Shown here piece by piece: positions 6,143-13,604 of a stretch of 14,556 nt of DNA. How positions within the stretch are numbered: the stretch's first letter is position 1; each line of letters starts with the position of its first letter. The position numbers and the translations under genes are program-made. Location of the stretch: NCBI GenBank assembly GCA_026984895.1, contig JALSRF010000202.1, positions 1 through 14,556 of the forward strand, given 5' to 3'. The notes under the pieces were generated by a model. The model worked only from the letters and a program-made list of their open reading frames with translations. It searched no databases and was not told the DNA's origin. Source of the stretch: Paracoccaceae bacterium (GTDB taxonomy: Bacteria; Pseudomonadota; Alphaproteobacteria; Rhodobacterales; Rhodobacteraceae).

Positions 6143-7561
6143 ATGGCTTCGATCCACCCGGTGATTTTGTGTGGCGGGACGGGGACGCGGCTCTGGCCGA
6201 TCTCGCGCGAAGCTTTCCCGAAACAGTTTTCGCCGCTGACCGGCGGGGAAAGCCTGTTCCAGGCAACGTTGCGCCGCATGGCTTCGCCGCTGTTCGAACG
6301 CCCGCTGATCATGACCCGCGATGCCTTTCGCTTCGTGGCGCGCGAACAGGCGGCTGCGGTCGGTTTCGAGGGGGCCGAGGTGGTGCTGGAGCCGGTCGGG
6401 CGCGACACCGCGCCCGCCATCCTGAGCGCGGCGCTGATGCGCGAAGACCGGCCCGACGATCTTCTTCTTGTCGCGCCTTCGGACCATCTGATCAACGATG
6501 CCGGCGTGTTTCTGAAGGCCGTGGAAGCGGCTGCGCGCGCGGCCGGCGAGGGCAACATCGTCACCTTCGGGATTCGTCCGACCGGGCCGGAAACCGGCTT
6601 CGGTTATCTCGAACTGGCCGGGATGCCCGATGGCGACAGGGCCGTTTCGCTGAAGAGCTTCGTGGAAAAGCCCGACGAAAAACGCGCCGCCGAGATGATC
6701 GAAACCGGGCGGTTCCTGTGGAATGCGGGGATATTCCTGTTCAGGGTGCGCGACATTCTGGCCGCCTTCGAGGCCCATGCCCCCGATCTTGTGCCCGGGT
6801 GCCGGGCGGCGCTGGAACATGCGGGCAGCGACCTTGGCTTCGTGCGCCTGGCGCATGACGACTATGCCGGTGTGCGTTCGGTTTCGGTCGACTATGCGGT
6901 GATGGAAAAGGCGACAGGGGTCTGCGTGGTGCCGCTGGATGCGGGATGGTCCGATCTGGGCAGCTGGGATTCCTACTTCGAGGCCTTCAGCGAAGACCGG
7001 GATGCTGTCTGTACCGACGGGCCGGTGATGGCGATGGACTGTCGGCGAACGCTCCTGCGCTCGGAAGACGAAAGCATCCGCCTGGTCGGCCTCGGGCTGG
7101 ACGGGATCGCCGCGGTGGCGACGCGCGATGCCGTTCTTGTGGCGAACATGGACAATGCCCAGGCGGTCAAGAAGGTGGTCGAGCGCCTGCGCGCCGAAAA
7201 GGTCAGCCAGGCGGACGAACACTTCCGCACCCATCGTCCGTGGGGCTGGTATGAATCGCTGGTCGTGGGAAAGGAGTTCCAGGTCAAGCGGATCATGGTC
7301 AAGCCGGGCGCGGCACTGAGCCTGCAGTCGCATCGGCACCGCTCCGAGCACTGGGTGGTCGTGGAAGGGGTTGCGCGGGTCACCGTTGGCGACAAGGTGG
7401 ACGATCTGGCGGCCAACCAGTCCACCTATATCCCGGTGGGCACCGTGCACCGGCTGGAAAACCCCGGTGACGCGCCGATGTATCTGATAGAGGTGCAGAC
7501 CGGCAGCTATCTGGGCGAAGACGATATCATCCGCTACGAGGACGTTTATGCCCGGGTCTGA
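6143..7561 (+). CDS. manC: Mannose-1-phosphate guanylyltransferase / mannose-6-phosphate isomerase
   Basis: A 472-residue bifunctional enzyme of the ManC/CpsB/AlgA family. It makes GDP-mannose from mannose-1-phosphate and GTP, and the C-terminal cupin isomerises fructose-6-phosphate and mannose-6-phosphate. The N-terminal nucleotidyltransferase begins with C-G-G-T-G-T-R-L-W-P (10-19) and F-P-K-Q-F, with F-V-E-K-P-D mid-domain. The C-terminal isomerase domain starts around H-R-P-W-G-W-Y and carries the metal-site motif Q-S-H-R-H-R-S-E-H-W (395-404), then I-P-x-G-x-x-H-R-L-E-N-P-G. Length and domain order are normal. The start ATG has AGAGGA about 8 nt upstream; the open frame continues to 5819 but the upstream part is not homologous. 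GDP-mannose normally feeds exopolysaccharide, LPS or capsule synthesis, yet no glycosyltransferase is beside it here. Confidence 0.95.
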   Translation: MASIHPVILCGGTGTRLWPISREAFPKQFSPLTGGESLFQATLRRMASPLFERPLIMTRDAFRFVAREQAAAVGFEGAEVVLEPVGRDTAPAILSAALMREDRPDDLLLVAPSDHLINDAGVFLKAVEAAARAAGEGNIVTFGIRPTGPETGFGYLELAGMPDGDRAVSLKSFVEKPDEKRAAEMIETGRFLWNAGIFLFRVRDILAAFEAHAPDLVPGCRAALEHAGSDLGFVRLAHDDYAGVRSVSVDYAVMEKATGVCVVPLDAGWSDLGSWDSYFEAFSEDRDAVCTDGPVMAMDCRRTLLRSEDESIRLVGLGLDGIAAVATRDAVLVANMDNAQAVKKVVERLRAEKVSQADEHFRTHRPWGWYESLVVGKEFQVKRIMVKPGAALSLQSHRHRSEHWVVVEGVARVTVGDKVDDLAANQSTYIPVGTVHRLENPGDAPMYLIEVQTGSYLGEDDIIRYEDVYARV

Positions 7562-7588
7562 GCAGCCCGGGCGACAGCAGCCCGGGCG
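7561..7588. repeat. 13-bp direct repeat pair after manC
   Basis: AGCAGCCCGGGCG occurs at 7561-7573 and again at 7576-7588 (period 15), overlapping the last base of the manC stop codon. Each copy contains the palindrome CCCGGG, which also occurs in the last codons of manC. It may contribute to a folded transcript end; no function can be assigned. Confidence 0.6.
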
Positions 7589-7892
7589 CGGCGGGCGGCC
7601 GGACGCGGCGGGCCGCAAGCCGGCGCGCGACGAAAACCGCCGGGTTCCGAAAGGGGCGGGCCGGACAGGCCCCGGACAAGCCGGAGCCGGATCGCTCCGG
7701 CGGGGCAACGCTGCCGGGCACAGCGCGGCCCGCGCCCGAACCGTGCGCCGGGGCTGTGCGGCGGGGCCGTGGCCGTGAGGCGCGGCCGGCAGGCCGGCAG
7801 AGGCGGGCGGACCGACACGGCAGGCGGGCCGACGGCGCGCCGGCGGGCGCATTTCGTCCATCGCCCGGCGAAGGTCCGCGGCCGGTTCCGGC
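7562..7892. other. Very GC-rich non-coding gap between manC and soeC
   Basis: These 331 bases separate the convergent manC and soeC genes. Frames are open on both strands, with low-complexity arginine/glycine/proline-rich products lacking any domain, so no gene is called. The gap contains the direct repeat at its left end, short GGCCGGCA duplications near 7787-7800, and a perfect 12-bp palindrome GCCGGTTCCGGC (7881-7892) abutting the soeC stop codon. No T-tract terminator is visible for either gene; termination here may be factor-dependent (inference). Confidence 0.6.
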
Positions 7893-8768
7893 TCAGCGTT
7901 TGTCGTAGTAGAGCCCGACCACATGCTCGGCCTCGGCAAAGAACAGCCAGCGTTGCGCCAGCAGGCCGAGCAGGTGCACCACCGCAGCCAGGGCCAGAAC
8001 CACCAGGCTGGTTCTCCATGTGGCGATCAGCAGAGCCGGCACGATGCTGCCGGCAACGATGGCCAGCACGCGCAGGGTTCGGGCGTGTTTGCGCCCCACC
8101 ACATAGACCATTTCGTGCAGCAGGTAGTTGGTTCCGGTGTGCGGCGGCTCGAACTGGCGCACCTTGCCCATGAAGCCCAGTCCGGTGGCGGTTTCGATGG
8201 TGGAACCGCGCGCGGCAAATCGGCCATCGGCCATGCCCCAGGAGAAAAGCTGCACCGCGCCGGTGAGCAGCAGCAGCACCGCAGCCAGCGTGGCATGGCC
8301 GGACAGAAGCGCGCCGCCCGACACCGCGTAGAGCAGGAACAGCAGCGTCGTTGTCGGGTGGTTCCAGCGCGGCACGGTTTTCAGTTGCGCATAGATCATC
8401 GAGGTGGTGAACACGGTTGTCAGCGACAGCGCCGCGCCCAGGTAACCCAGCAGCACATAGCTGGTATTCAGGAAAATCTCGCCGCTTGCATACAGCCCCA
8501 TGACGATCAGCGCCAGAACCGAAATCCAGGCTTCGCGGCTCAGCCAGCTTGTCTTCCACTGGCTGAAGGCCTTGATCGCGTTTTTCGCGTTGCCGAGGTG
8601 AAAGGTGGAGGCCAGCAGTCCGCCGACGGCCAGCGCATAGGCCAGGAAATAGTAGCCGAACGCGGTCGTGCCGAAAACCGCCGGTTGCGCTATTCCCAGC
8701 CATGCAAGCAGGCCGAAGCCCATGCCGGACAGGGTGGAAAACAGGATAACGCTGGGTGCGGGATGCAT
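7893..8768 (-). CDS. soeC: SoeC: membrane anchor of sulfite dehydrogenase (DmsC family)
   Basis: A 291-residue polytopic membrane protein. Hydrophobic segments at about 6-27, 36-56, 80-98, 102-124, 138-156, 158-178, 231-250 and 254-274 suggest eight helices. The loop after helix 2 carries the DmsC-family signature S-T-F-H-L-G-N-x-x-x-A-x-x-A-F-x-Q-W-x-x-S-W-L-S-R-E. Members anchor a molybdopterin/FeS pair to the membrane and exchange electrons with quinone. The order A-B-C after xsc and ackA points to SoeC of the quinone-reducing sulfite dehydrogenase; a general DMSO-reductase anchor is the fallback. Its ATG (8766-8768) shares one base with the soeB stop (TGATG), implying coupled translation. 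It is the last gene of the operon. Confidence 0.82.
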   Translation of the reverse strand: MHPAPSVILFSTLSGMGFGLLAWLGIAQPAVFGTTAFGYYFLAYALAVGGLLASTFHLGNAKNAIKAFSQWKTSWLSREAWISVLALIVMGLYASGEIFLNTSYVLLGYLGAALSLTTVFTTSMIYAQLKTVPRWNHPTTTLLFLLYAVSGGALLSGHATLAAVLLLLTGAVQLFSWGMADGRFAARGSTIETATGLGFMGKVRQFEPPHTGTNYLLHEMVYVVGRKHARTLRVLAIVAGSIVPALLIATWRTSLVVLALAAVVHLLGLLAQRWLFFAEAEHVVGLYYDKR

Positions 8769-9550
8769 CAGCTGGCCCCCTTCTTGTCAGTGTTTGCACC
8801 GGATACCGCGCCAAGCGCCTTGTCCAGCCAGCCCAGGAACCCGGTGGGTTCTTCGATGACCGGATCGAGAAAAGGTGCAAGGATATCAATGGTGTCCTCG
8901 CGGTCCCTGGGCCGGGGCGGCAGATACTTGTTGACCGGCCTGGTGCCCTGTTCGGGCATCAGGTCCATGCCGCCGCGCTCGGCCACCAGTTTCGACACGT
9001 CGCTTTCGGGGTCCGAAAGGTCGCCGAAGTGGCGCGCGCCCGCGGGGCAGGTGCGCACGCAGGAGGGGATGCGGTCTTCTTCGGGCAGGTTCTCGTTGTA
9101 GATGCGGTCCACGCACAGCGTGCATTTCTTCATCACGCCGGCCAGCTGGTCCAGTTCGCGCGCGCCGTAGGGGCAGGCCCAGGCGCACAGCCCGCAGCCC
9201 ATGCAGGCGTCCTCGTTCACCAGAACGATCCCGTCCTCGACGCGCTTGTAGCTGGCGCCGGTGGGGCAGACGGTGACGCAGGGCGCGTCTTCGCAGTGCA
9301 GGCAGGATTTCGGGAAATGCACGGTCTGGGCCGGGCCGCCGTCGCGCGGCTGCACCTCGTAGGCATGCACCCGGTTCAGAAACGTGCCGTGCGGGTCGCC
9401 GCCATAGGCGTCGATGTCGGAAAGCGGCACGCCGTAGTTTTCCGTGTTCCAGCCCTTGCAGGAGATCACGCAGGCATGGCAGCCGACGCAGGTGTCGAGG
9501 TCGATCACCAGACCGAGGCTGCGCTCGGTGCTTTGGGGAAGTTCCGTCAT
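8768..9550 (-). CDS. soeB: SoeB: 4Fe-4S ferredoxin subunit of sulfite dehydrogenase
   Basis: A 260-residue electron-transfer subunit of the DmsB/NrfC type. Four cysteine groups bind four [4Fe-4S] clusters: C-x2-C-x2-C-x3-C at Cys21/24/27/31 (T-C-V-G-C-H-A-C-V-I-S-C), then C-L-H-C...C-V-T-V-C-P, C-M-G-C-G-L-C...C-P-Y-G-A-R, and C-T-L-C...C-V-R-T-C-P-A-G-A. It should relay electrons from SoeA to SoeC. I start it at ATG 9548-9550, which overlaps the soeA stop as ATGA and is preceded by AAGGTGGG. An in-frame ATG at 9565 would add M-E-G-G-Q but lies inside soeA and lacks a comparable site. There is no twin-arginine signal, consistent with a cytoplasmic-side complex. Confidence 0.88.
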   Translation of the reverse strand: MTELPQSTERSLGLVIDLDTCVGCHACVISCKGWNTENYGVPLSDIDAYGGDPHGTFLNRVHAYEVQPRDGGPAQTVHFPKSCLHCEDAPCVTVCPTGASYKRVEDGIVLVNEDACMGCGLCAWACPYGARELDQLAGVMKKCTLCVDRIYNENLPEEDRIPSCVRTCPAGARHFGDLSDPESDVSKLVAERGGMDLMPEQGTRPVNKYLPPRPRDREDTIDILAPFLDPVIEEPTGFLGWLDKALGAVSGANTDKKGAS

Positions 9551-12396
9551 TTGCCCACCTTCCATGCCAGGTTCTTCGGCCCGCGACCCACCGGCGAGGC
9601 GATCGGCGCAAACTGCGGCTGCGCTTCGTCGGGTGGCGGGTCGGCCTTTTCGATCTTCACCTTGAGGTCGAACCAGGCGGCCTGCCCGGTAACCGGATCG
9701 GAGTTTGCCCAGCGCAGCCCGTCGCCTTTGGGCGGCAGCAGTTCGTGGATGATGTGGTTCAGCAAGAACCCCCTGGTCGCCTCGGGCGCGTCATCGGCCA
9801 GCGCCCAGGCGCCCTTGCGCTTGCCGATGGCGTTCCAGGTCCACACGGTGCTGTCGTTCAGCCCGCCCTGGTGGGCGACCGGCACGACGATGGAGCCGTG
9901 GGGGCTGGTCACGCGGGCGAAATCGCCCTCCTTGAACCCATGCTGTTCCCAGATTTTCGTGGGCAGATACAAGGGATTGCGCCCATGCAGCTGCCGCAGC
10001 CATGCGTTCTGCGTGCCCCAGCTGTGATACATCGCCATCGGGCGTTGGGTCAGCGCGTGCACCGGGAATTCTTCGCTCGAAGAGGCGCCGTCGGGGGGCG
10101 ATGAGAGCCCGCCCGCCGACGGATACCACACCGGCAGCGGGTCCATCACCAGTTGCACCTGCGCGCGCAGATGCTCGGGCGGCTGATGTGCGCCGTGGCC
10201 TTCGGCGGCCAGTTGAAACTTGCGCAGCGGTTCGCTGTAGAGCTGGAACAGGTAGGGCGCCGGTTTGTCATAAAGGCCGCTGTCCACCGCCCAGTCCTGA
10301 TAGGCCGTGTTCCAGGGCTTGTAATAGGCGGCGTGCTCGGGGATATGGTGGATGAAGAAACCACCGTTCTCGATATAGCGTTCCAGTTGCCGGGGGTTCG
10401 GTTCGCCCCGGCCCGCGCCCTTGCCATCCTTGCCGCGCCATCCTGCAAGCGGGCCGACGCCGGGGCGGCGCTGGTGGTTCACGATATAGTCGGCATAGTC
10501 CTTATAGACCGCCTTGCCATCCTCATCGACAAAGCCCGGCAGGCCCAGCCGCACGCCCAGATCGACCAGAACCGACTGAAAGGCGCGCACGTCGCGGTCC
10601 GGCTCGATCACCGGCCAGCGGATGCTGTCGGCCATGGCGTCGGCCTCGCAGATCGGACGATCCAGCAGCGAAATGCAGTCGTGGCGCTCCAGGTAGGTGG
10701 TGTCGGGCAGCACCAGGTCGGCGTAGGCCACCATTTCCGAGGCATAGGCGTCGGAGTAGATGATGTTCGGGATCACGTAGTCGCCGTTTTCGTCCTTGTC
10801 GGTGAGCATTTCCATCACGCCGGTGACGTTCATCGACGAATTCCACGACATGTTGGCCATGAACATGAACAGCGTGTCGATCTTGTAGGGATCGCCCGCA
10901 TGGGCGTTCGAGATCACCATGTGCATGAGCCCATGCGCCGACATCGGGTTTTCCCAGGTAAAGGCCTTGTCGATGCGTTTTGCGCTGCCGTCCTCGTTGA
11001 TCAGCAGGTCGGCCGGCTCAAGCGGATAGCCCAGGTGCGGCCCGTCGAGCGGCTTGCCCGGCGCATGGCCCGCGTGCGGCTTGGGGTGGCCCTCGACCGG
11101 CTTGGGGTAGGGCGGCTTGAAGCGGAAACCGCCGGGCACCTCGACCGTGCCCAGCAGGATCTGCAGCACATGCAGCGCGCGCGCGGTCTGGAACCCGTTG
11201 GCATGCGCCGAAATCCCGCGCATGGCGTGCATGGCGACGGGCCGGCCCGTCATCGTCTTGTGCTTGTCGCCGCGAAAATCGGTCCATTCGATCGGCAGCT
11301 CGAACGCCTCTTCGAAGGCGACATGGGCCAGCTCGGCGGCGATGCGCCTGATCTGGCGCGCCGGGACGCCGCAGCGCTCGGCGACGTTTTCGGGCGCATA
11401 GGCGTCCGACAGGTAGCGTTCGGCCAGCATCTGAAACACGGTGCGGTGCGTCTTGCCGCCCTTTTTCAGTTGCCCGGCCAGGTCGGGCTGGATGCCCTTC
11501 TTGTCGAACGCCGCCTGCTTGCCGGTCTTGCGGTCGATGACCAGCGGCTTGCCGTTCCTGTCGCGCAGGAACAGCCCGTGCTCGGGGCTGCCGGGATCGT
11601 TGTTGACCAGCACCGGGGCGTTGGTGAACCGCGCGAGATAGTCCAGGTCGACCTTGCCCGCTTTCAGCAACTCGTGCGCCAGCGACAGGATGAAGAGCCC
11701 GTCGGTGCCCGGGGTGATTCCCACCCATTCATCGGCCACCGCGTTGTAGCCCGAGCGGATCGGGTTCACCCCGATCACCTTGGCGCCGCGCGCCTTGAGC
11801 TTGCCCAGCCCCATCTTGATCGGGTTCGAATCGTGGTCCTCGGCAACGCCGAAGATCATGAACAGTTTTGCGCGGTCCCAGTCGGGCTGGCCGAATTCCC
11901 AGAAGGCGCCGCCCATGGTGTAGATGCCGCCGGCGGCCATGTTGACCGAACAGAACCCGCCATGCGCCGCGTAGTTCGGCGTGCCATAGGCCTGGGCCCA
12001 GAAGCCGGTGAAGCTTTGCGACTGGTCGCGGCCGGTGAAAAATGCCAGCTTTTCAGGGGCTTCGTCGCGCAGGCGCTTGAGGTGGCCGGTGGCGATCTCC
12101 AGCGCCTCGTCCCATTCGATTTCCTCGAAGGCGCCCGAGCCGCGCGGGCCGACGCGCTTCAGCGGCTTTTTCAGCCGCGAGGGCGCGTTCACCTGCATGA
12201 TCCCGGACGAACCCTTGGCACAGAGCACGCCCTTGTTCACCGGGTGGTTCCGGTTGCCCTCGATATAGGCGACCTTGCCGCTTTTCATGTGCACGTTGAT
12301 GCCGCAGCGGCAGGCGCACATGTAGCAGGTGGTCTGTCGGATTTCGTCAGACACCCTGGGCGAGGTATCCAGCATCGGCTGCACCGGTTTGTTCAT
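9547..12396 (-). CDS. soeA: SoeA: molybdopterin subunit of quinone-linked sulfite dehydrogenase
   Basis: A 949-residue molybdopterin oxidoreductase of the DMSO reductase family. The N-terminal [4Fe-4S] site is Cys24, Cys27, Cys31 and Cys59 (C-Y-M-C-A-C-R-C then V-L-C-A-K-G). A probable molybdenum-ligand cysteine is Cys149 in H-G-G-F-C-S-V-N. The molydopterin dinucleotide-binding domain forms the last ~150 residues (H-A-L-T-Q-R-P onwards). There is no Tat signal, so it should face the cytoplasm. I call it SoeA (sulfite to sulfate, electrons to quinone) because it sits with matching FeS and DmsC subunits directly behind xsc, which releases sulfite, as in roseobacters; other family members (polysulfide, tetrathionate or DMSO reductases) are possible from sequence alone. 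GGGAGGAAG at 12404-12412 lies 7 nt upstream of the ATG. Confidence 0.82.
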   Translation of the reverse strand: MNKPVQPMLDTSPRVSDEIRQTTCYMCACRCGINVHMKSGKVAYIEGNRNHPVNKGVLCAKGSSGIMQVNAPSRLKKPLKRVGPRGSGAFEEIEWDEALEIATGHLKRLRDEAPEKLAFFTGRDQSQSFTGFWAQAYGTPNYAAHGGFCSVNMAAGGIYTMGGAFWEFGQPDWDRAKLFMIFGVAEDHDSNPIKMGLGKLKARGAKVIGVNPIRSGYNAVADEWVGITPGTDGLFILSLAHELLKAGKVDLDYLARFTNAPVLVNNDPGSPEHGLFLRDRNGKPLVIDRKTGKQAAFDKKGIQPDLAGQLKKGGKTHRTVFQMLAERYLSDAYAPENVAERCGVPARQIRRIAAELAHVAFEEAFELPIEWTDFRGDKHKTMTGRPVAMHAMRGISAHANGFQTARALHVLQILLGTVEVPGGFRFKPPYPKPVEGHPKPHAGHAPGKPLDGPHLGYPLEPADLLINEDGSAKRIDKAFTWENPMSAHGLMHMVISNAHAGDPYKIDTLFMFMANMSWNSSMNVTGVMEMLTDKDENGDYVIPNIIYSDAYASEMVAYADLVLPDTTYLERHDCISLLDRPICEADAMADSIRWPVIEPDRDVRAFQSVLVDLGVRLGLPGFVDEDGKAVYKDYADYIVNHQRRPGVGPLAGWRGKDGKGAGRGEPNPRQLERYIENGGFFIHHIPEHAAYYKPWNTAYQDWAVDSGLYDKPAPYLFQLYSEPLRKFQLAAEGHGAHQPPEHLRAQVQLVMDPLPVWYPSAGGLSSPPDGASSSEEFPVHALTQRPMAMYHSWGTQNAWLRQLHGRNPLYLPTKIWEQHGFKEGDFARVTSPHGSIVVPVAHQGGLNDSTVWTWNAIGKRKGAWALADDAPEATRGFLLNHIIHELLPPKGDGLRWANSDPVTGQAAWFDLKVKIEKADPPPDEAQPQFAPIASPVGRGPKNLAWKVGK

Positions 12397-12480
12397 TTTG
12401 GGGCTTCCTCCCAGAAACTTTGTCGAGTTCTTTTATTCTGGTTTTTGCATATGTTCGAGAAGTTTTTTGCGCGGCGCGGC
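12397..12480 (-). promoter_or_regulatory. AT-rich ackA-soeA spacer with possible internal promoter
   Basis: This 84-nt spacer is strikingly A/T-rich compared with all surrounding DNA and is the only real gap in the xsc-to-soeC series. On the minus strand it holds CATATG, AATAAAAG and A-runs, plus the strong soeA ribosome binding site (12404-12412). CCAGAA at 12411-12416 and TTCTGG at 12436-12441 form a 6-bp inverted repeat with a 19-nt spacer. No good -35/-10 pair could be fixed, so a separate soeABC promoter or processing site is only a possibility. Confidence 0.35.
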
Positions 12481-13602
12481 TTATTTACGCATCAGTTGCA
12501 GGGCATCGGCGGCGATTTGGCGTTCTTCGCGGGCCGCGATCACATGGATGTCCGCCTGCGCGACGCCGCTCCAGGCCAGCAGTTCGACGATGCGTTCGCG
12601 CACTGGCGCTGCGTTTTCGCCGATGCCGCCGGTAAAGGCGATGGCGTCCACGCCCTGCATGGCGGCGATCATGCTGCCCGCATGGCGCGCCGCCCAGTAG
12701 CAGAAATGTTCCACGGCAAAGGCGGCCTCGGGCGCGTCGCTGTCCAGCAGCGCGCGCATGTCGGGGCCGATCCCCGAAAGCGCCAGCAGGCCCGAGCGCC
12801 GGTTCAGCACTTCGCGGGTCTCCTCCAGCCCCAGCCGGGCGACAATTTCCAGCACCGCGCCGGCATCCATGCTGCCCGGCCGCGTGCCCATGGTCAGCCC
12901 GTCCAGCGGCGAATAGCCCATGGTCGTGGCGACGGAGCGCCCCTTGTGGATGGCGCAGAGGCTGGCGCCGTTTCCAAGGTGAAAGGCCAGCAGCCTTTCC
13001 GGCAGGGGGCCGGGAAAACCGTCAACCAGCGCGCGGTAGCTGATGCCGTGGAAACCGAAGCGGCGGATATTCGATTTGTGCAAGTCGTCGGGAATCGCAA
13101 ACCGTCGGGCGACCTCCGGGTTGGTGGCGTGGAAAGCCGTGTCGAAACTGGCGAATTGCGGCAGGTCCGGGGCAATTTCGGCAAGGGTTTCGATGGCGGC
13201 CAGATTGTGCGGATTGTGCAAGGGGGCGAGCGGGATGCAGGCGCGGATCTCGGCGATGATATCGGGGGTGATGCGGCAGGGCGCGGTCAGGCGCGCGCCG
13301 CCGTGGACGACGCGATGGGCGGCACCGGCGAGCGCGCCAACCGGGATGCCGGATTGCCCGAGCCGCCCCAGGATGACTTCCAGCGCCTGCCCGTGGTCAG
13401 AGGCCCCGTCCGGCGGCACCGCCGGACAGCGCCCGTCCGCCCCGACGGGCGGGCGCTTCGCACCCCCCCGCGACCGGGCGCTGTCCTCTGGGCAGATCTC
13501 GACGCTGCCGGCCAGGGTCTCTTCCAGCCCGCCGTCAAATACCGCAAATTTGATCGAGGACGAGCCGGCATTAAGCACCAGCACCGGCCCGGTTTTGCCC
13601 AT
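12481..13602 (-). CDS. ackA: Acetate kinase
   Basis: A 373-residue acetokinase (about 400 in E. coli). It interconverts acetyl phosphate plus ADP with acetate plus ATP. Active-site positions are recognisable: Asn11 in L-N-A-G-S-S-S-I-K-F, Arg97 in H-R-V-V-H-G-G, Asp154 in F-D-T-A-F-H, His185 in F-G-F-H-G-I-S-Y, His208 in F-H-L-G-N-G-A-S, Arg241 in M-G-T-R-P-G-S, and Glu329 in T-G-G-I-G-E-N. The usual H-G-T-S-H reads H-G-I-S-Y, so the second histidine is tyrosine (Tyr189). The ATG lies 2 nt after the xsc stop, so translation is probably coupled and the enzyme should consume acetyl phosphate made by Xsc. Residues about 39-65 are encoded by strongly palindromic DNA and are unusually arginine/proline/glycine-rich. 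Butyrate or propionate kinase activity cannot be excluded. Confidence 0.93.
   Translation of the reverse strand: MGKTGPVLVLNAGSSSIKFAVFDGGLEETLAGSVEICPEDSARSRGGAKRPPVGADGRCPAVPPDGASDHGQALEVILGRLGQSGIPVGALAGAAHRVVHGGARLTAPCRITPDIIAEIRACIPLAPLHNPHNLAAIETLAEIAPDLPQFASFDTAFHATNPEVARRFAIPDDLHKSNIRRFGFHGISYRALVDGFPGPLPERLLAFHLGNGASLCAIHKGRSVATTMGYSPLDGLTMGTRPGSMDAGAVLEIVARLGLEETREVLNRRSGLLALSGIGPDMRALLDSDAPEAAFAVEHFCYWAARHAGSMIAAMQGVDAIAFTGGIGENAAPVRERIVELLAWSGVAQADIHVIAAREERQIAADALQLMRK
13408..13486. repeat. Nested palindromic element inside ackA
   Basis: A perfect 12-bp inverted repeat GGACAGCGCCCG (13424-13435) / CGGGCGCTGTCC (13475-13486) encloses 39 nt. Its left arm can also pair locally with CGGGCGGGCGC near 13446-13456, with one G-T wobble. 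A second hairpin, GTCCGGCGG (13408-13416) / CCGCCGGAC (13419-13427), overlaps its left side, and a run of seven C lies at 13463-13469. Blocks of this element recur in the same order in the nadK-prpE gap. It encodes AckA residues about 39-65 in frame. Confidence 0.6.
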
Positions 13603-13604
13603 GT

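Noticed and set aside
7548..7778. Small + frame of 76 codons overlapping the manC end
   Set aside because: Low-complexity R/G/P/A product, no independent ribosome binding site and no similarity I recognise.
5969..7939. A 656-codon open frame on - antisense to manC
   Set aside because: manC is unambiguous on + with all family motifs; the antisense product has no recognisable domain.
7893..12396. Annotation of the three-subunit enzyme as anaerobic DMSO reductase DmsABC
   Set aside because: SoeA lacks the Tat signal expected for DmsA, and the operon is headed by xsc and ackA, which fits sulfite oxidation better. It remains the alternative.
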